Below are positions 59,801 to 64,000 of a stretch of 64,000 nucleotides of DNA, piece by piece (position 1 is the stretch's first letter; the number at the start of each line of letters is the position of its first letter). The position numbers and the translations under genes are program-made. The notes under the pieces were generated by a model. It saw only the letters and a program-made list of their open reading frames with translations. It searched no databases and had not been told where the DNA came from. This DNA is from Parapristionchus giblindavisi (taxonomy: Eukaryota > Nematoda > Chromadorea > Rhabditida > Diplogasteridae): NCBI GenBank assembly GCA_943737045.1, contig CALSFV010000276.1, positions 434,001-498,000 of the forward strand. Reading direction: 5' to 3'.

Positions 59801-62800
59801 TTTCTGCTAGACCCAGCGTGTCATATACCAAACGAAAGAGCAAAAAATTCTGAGTATTTTGCACGTTCCCATGTTGAACAACGGCCACTGCAGCCGAATT
59901 AACAAAATTGAATTATGCATTTTTGGCAATAAAGAATTCGTGACACGTCAATGCTTTATCGTAGCATATCGTAGCATATACCACGTGAAAGAGCAAAAAA
60001 TTCTGAATAATCTACACTTCAGTTCATGTCAAACTGTAATCTGGTGTTGATTCCACAATGCCCAAAGTACCAAAGTAGCTTTCACTCTGATAAGACCAAA
60101 AGAATACCTGACATGAAAAATTTTCTGCTAGACCCAGCGTGTTATATACCAAACGAAAGAGCAAAAAATTCTGAGTATTTTGCACGTTCCCTTGTTGAAC
60201 AACGGCCACTGCAGCCGAATTAACAAAATTGAATTATGCATTTTTGGCAATAAAGAATTCGTGACACGTCAATGCTTTATCGTAGCATATCGTAGCATAT
60301 ACCACGTGAAAGAGCAAAAAATTCTGAATAATCTACACTTCAGTTCATGTCAAACTGTAATCTGGTGTTGATTCCACAATGCCCAAAGTACCAAAGTAGC
60401 TTTCACTCTGATAAGACCAAAAGATTACCTGACATGAAAAATTTTCTGCTAGACCCAGCGTGTCATATACCAAACGAAAGAGCAAAAAATTCTGAGTATT
60501 TTGCACGTTCCCATGTTGAACAACGGCCACTGCAGCCGAATTAACAAAATTGAATTATGCATTTTTGGCAATAAAGAATTCGTGACACGTCAATGCTTTA
60601 TCGTAGCATATCGTAGCATATACCACGTGAAAGAGCAAAAAATTCTGAATAATCTACACTTCAGTTCATGTCAAACTGTAATCTGGTGTTGATTCCGCTA
60701 TGCCCAAAGTACAAAAGTAGCTTTCACTCTGATAAGTCCAAAAGATTACCTGACATGAAAAATTTTCTGCTAGACCCAGCGTGTCATATACCAAACGAAA
60801 GAGCAAAAAATTCTGAGTATTTTGCACGTTCCCATGTTGAACAACGGCCACTGCAGCCGAATTAACAAAATTGAATTATGCATTTTTGGCAATAAAGAAT
60901 TCGTGACACGTCAATGCTTTATCGTAGCATATCGTAGCATATACCACGTGAAAGAGCAAAAAATTCTGAATAATCTACACTTCAGTTCATGTCAAACTGT
61001 AATCTGGTGTTGATTCCACAATGCCCAAAGTACAAAAGTAGCTTTCACTCTGATAAGACCAAAAGATTACCTGACATGAAAAATTTTCTGCTAGACCCAG
61101 CGTGTCATATACCAAACGAAAGAGCAAAAAATTCTGAGTATTTTGCACGTTCCCATGTTGAACAACGGCCACTGCAGCCGAATTATCAAAATTGAATTAT
61201 GCATTTTTGGCAATAAAGAATTCGTGACACGTCAATGCTTTATCGTAGCATATCGTAGTATATACCACGTGAAAGAGCAAAAAATTCTGAATAATCTACA
61301 CTTCAGTTCATGTCAAACTGTAATCTGGTGTTGATTCCACCATGCCCAAAGTACAAAAGTAGCTTTCACTCTGATAAGACCAAAAGATTACCTGACATGA
61401 AAAATTTTCTGCTAGACCCAGCGTGTCATATACCAAACGAAAGAGCAAAAAATTCTGAGTATTTTGCACGTTCCCATGTTGAACAACGGCCACTGCAGCC
61501 GAATTAACAAAATTGAATTATGCATTTTTGGCAATAAAGAATTCGTGACACGTCAATGCTTTATCGTAGCATATCGTAGCATATACCACGTGAAAGAGCA
61601 AAAAATTCTGAATAATCTACACTTCAGTTCATGTCAAACTGTAATCTGGTGTTGATTCCACAATGCCCAAAGTACCAAAGTAGCTTTCACTCTGATAAGA
61701 CCAAAAGAATACCTGACATGAAAAATTTTCTGCTAGACCCAGCGTGTTATATACCAAACGAAAGAGCAAAAAATTCTGAGTATTTTGCACGTTCCCTTGT
61801 TGAACAACGGCCACTGCAGCCGAATTAACAAAATTGAATTATGCATTTTTGGCAATAAAGAATTCGTGACACGTCAATGCTTTATCGTAGCATATCGTAG
61901 CATATACCACGTGAAAGAGCAAAAAATTCTGAATAATCTACACTTCAGTTCATGTCAAACTGTAATCTGGTGTTGATTCCACAATGCCCAAAGTACAAAA
62001 GTAGCTTTCACTCTGATAAGACCAAAAGATTACCTGACATGAAAAATTTTCTGCTAGACCCAGCGTGTCATATACCAAACTAAAGAGCAAAAAATTCTGA
62101 GTATTTTGCACGTTCCCATGTTGAACAACGGCCACTGCAGCCGAATTATCAAAATTGAATTATGCATTTTTGGCAATAAAGAATTCGTGACACGTCAATG
62201 CTTTATCGTAGCATATCGTAGTATATACCACGTGAAAGAGCAAAAAATTCTGAATAATCTACACTTCAGTTCATGTCAAACTGTAATCTGGTGTTGATTC
62301 CACCATGCCCAAAGTACAAAAGTAGCTTTCACTCTGATAAGACCAAAAGATTACCTGACATGAAAAATTTTCTGCTAGACCCAGCGTGTCATATACCAAA
62401 CGAAAGAGCAAAAAATTCTGAGTATTTTGCACGTTCCCATGTTGAACAACGGCCACTGCAGCCGAATTAACAAAATTGAATTATGCATTTTTGGCAATAA
62501 AGAATTCGTGACACGTCAATGCTTTATCGTAGCATATCGTAGCATATACCACGTGAAAGAGCAAAAAATTCTGAATAATCTACACTTCAGTTCATGTCAA
62601 ACTGTAATCTGGTGTTGATTCCACAATGCCCAAAGTACCAAAGTAGCTTTCACTCTGATAAGACCAAAAGAATACCTGACATGAAAAATTTTCTGCTAGA
62701 CCCAGCGTGTTATATACCAAACGAAAGAGCAAAAAATTCTGAGTATTTTGCACGTTCCCTTGTTGAACAACGGCCACTGCAGCCGAATTAACAAAATTGA

Positions 62801-64000
62801 ATTATGCATTTTTGGCAATAAAGAATTCGTGACACGTCAATGCTTTATCGTAGCATATCGTAGCATATACCACGTGAAAGAGCAAAAAATTCTGAATAAT
62901 CTACACTTCAGTTCATGTCAAACTGTAATCTGGTGTTGATTCCACAATGCCCAAAGTACCAAAGTAGCTTTCACTCTGATAAGACCAAAAGATTACCTGA
63001 CATGAAAAATTTTCTGCTAGACCCAGCGTGTCATATACCAAACGAAAGAGCAAAAAATTCTGAGTATTTTGCACGTTCCCATGTTGAACAACGGCCACTT
63101 CAGCCGAATTACCAAAATTGAATTATGCATTTTTGGCAATAAAGAATTCGTGACACGTCAATGCTTTATCGTAGCATATCGTAGCATATACCACGTGAAA
63201 GAGCAAAAAATTCTGAATAATCTACACTTCAGTTCATGTCAAACTGTAATCTGGTGTTGATTCCACAATGCCCAAAGTACCAAAGTAGCTTTCACTCTGA
63301 TAAGACCAAAAGATTACCTGACATGAAAAATTTTCTGCTAGACCCAGCGTGTCATATACCAAACGAAAGAGCAAAAAATTCTGAGTATTTTGCACGTTCC
63401 CATGTTGAACAACGGCCACTTCAGCCGAATTACCAAAATTGAATTATGCATTTTTGGCAATAAAGAATTCGTGACACGTCAATGCTTTATCGTAGCATAT
63501 CGTAGCATATACCACGTGAAAGAGCAAAAAATTCTGAATAATCTACACTTCAGTTCATGTCAAACTGTAATCTGGTGTTGATTCCACAATGCCCAAAGTA
63601 CCAAAGTAGCTTTCACTCTGATAAGACCAAAAGATTACCTGACATGAAAAATTTTCTGCTAGACCCAGCGTGTCATATACCAAACGAAAGAGCAAAAAAT
63701 TCTGAGTATTTTGCACGTTCCCATGATGAACAACGGCCACTTCAACCGAATTACCAAAATTGAATTATGCATTTTTGGCAATAAAGAATTCGTGACACGT
63801 CAATGCTTTATCGTAGCATATCGTAGCATATACCACGTGAAAGAGCAAAAAATTCTGAATAATCTACACTTCAGTTCATGTCAAACTGTAATCTGGTGTT
63901 GATTCCACAATGCCCAAAGTACCAAAGTAGCTTTCACTCTGATAAGACCAAAAGAATACCTGACATGAAAAATTTTCTGCTAGACCCAGCGTGTCATATA
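56831..64000 (+). repeat. Satellite array 4: 321-bp monomer, forward, about 22 copies, continues off window
   Basis: The first monomer resumes at the base where array 3 stopped. Private variants recur locally: CCCTTGTTGAAC near 58585, 60190, 61795 and 62758 (five, five and three monomers apart), GAATACCTG near 60103, 61708 and 62671, and AATTATCAAAATTG near 61182 and 62145 (three apart). Some monomers have CCGCTATGCCC in place of CCACAATGCCC. The array is more variable than the centre of array 3 and shows its own three- and five-monomer amplification. Confidence 0.98.

Noticed and set aside
1..64000. Three overlapping short ORFs (61, 63 and 65-68 aa) in almost every monomer on both strands
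   Set aside because: They are by-products of one repeated sequence: substitutions alter residues freely, insertions and stops are tolerated, and no start context, domain or signal is visible.

Overview
The window is dominated by satellite DNA from an animal genome. About 55.5 of the 64 kb is one 321-bp, AT-rich monomer with one EcoRI site per copy, repeated roughly 170 times in four blocks. Between the blocks lie two non-satellite islands. The GT..AG introns, AATAAA signals, TA and TTTA microsatellites, Penelope-like retroelement and absence of any dense gene order all say eukaryote. Very short exons and 51-bp introns would fit a flatworm or another compact-intron invertebrate, but the species cannot be fixed from this sequence.

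Layout: (1) 1-14895, satellite, forward. (2) 14896-18166, a Penelope-like element on the minus strand, with one long open frame (N-terminal GIY-YIG nuclease plus reverse transcriptase) and a 680-bp 3' tail; its 5' end is cut off inside the nuclease. (3) 18147-19978, a partial inverted copy of the element in region 6. (4) 19979-21562, about five monomers in reverse orientation, ending at a head-to-head switch. (5) 21562-53556, about 100 forward monomers with several overlapping higher-order repeats. (6) 53557-56830, a 3,274-bp element with 17-bp terminal inverted repeats, inserted in a monomer with a 3-bp CTG duplication. (7) 56831-64000, forward satellite running off the window.

The only confidently protein-coding gene is the Penelope-like ORF. 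The TIR-bounded element carries no recognisable transposase. On its minus strand it has a series of exon-like blocks (mostly 60-73 bp) bounded by good splice sites, with three introns of exactly 51 bp, a tandemly duplicated exon-intron module, and a poly(A) signal near the far TIR. Three hairpins share a conserved tip but have different, still self-complementary arms. These features make the element the best candidate for something undescribed: a non-autonomous TIR element carrying a micro-exon, probably non-coding, spliced transcription unit with structured RNA motifs.

Regions 3 and 6 share about 1.83 kb in opposite orientation; I saw one substitution and an 8-bp TA-repeat length difference. 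Both meet the satellite at the same base, so region 3 looks like a recent inverted segmental copy of region 6. The retroelement bridges the point where satellite orientation flips. Every claim about arrangement (inversions, copy number) depends on correct assembly through long identical repeats.
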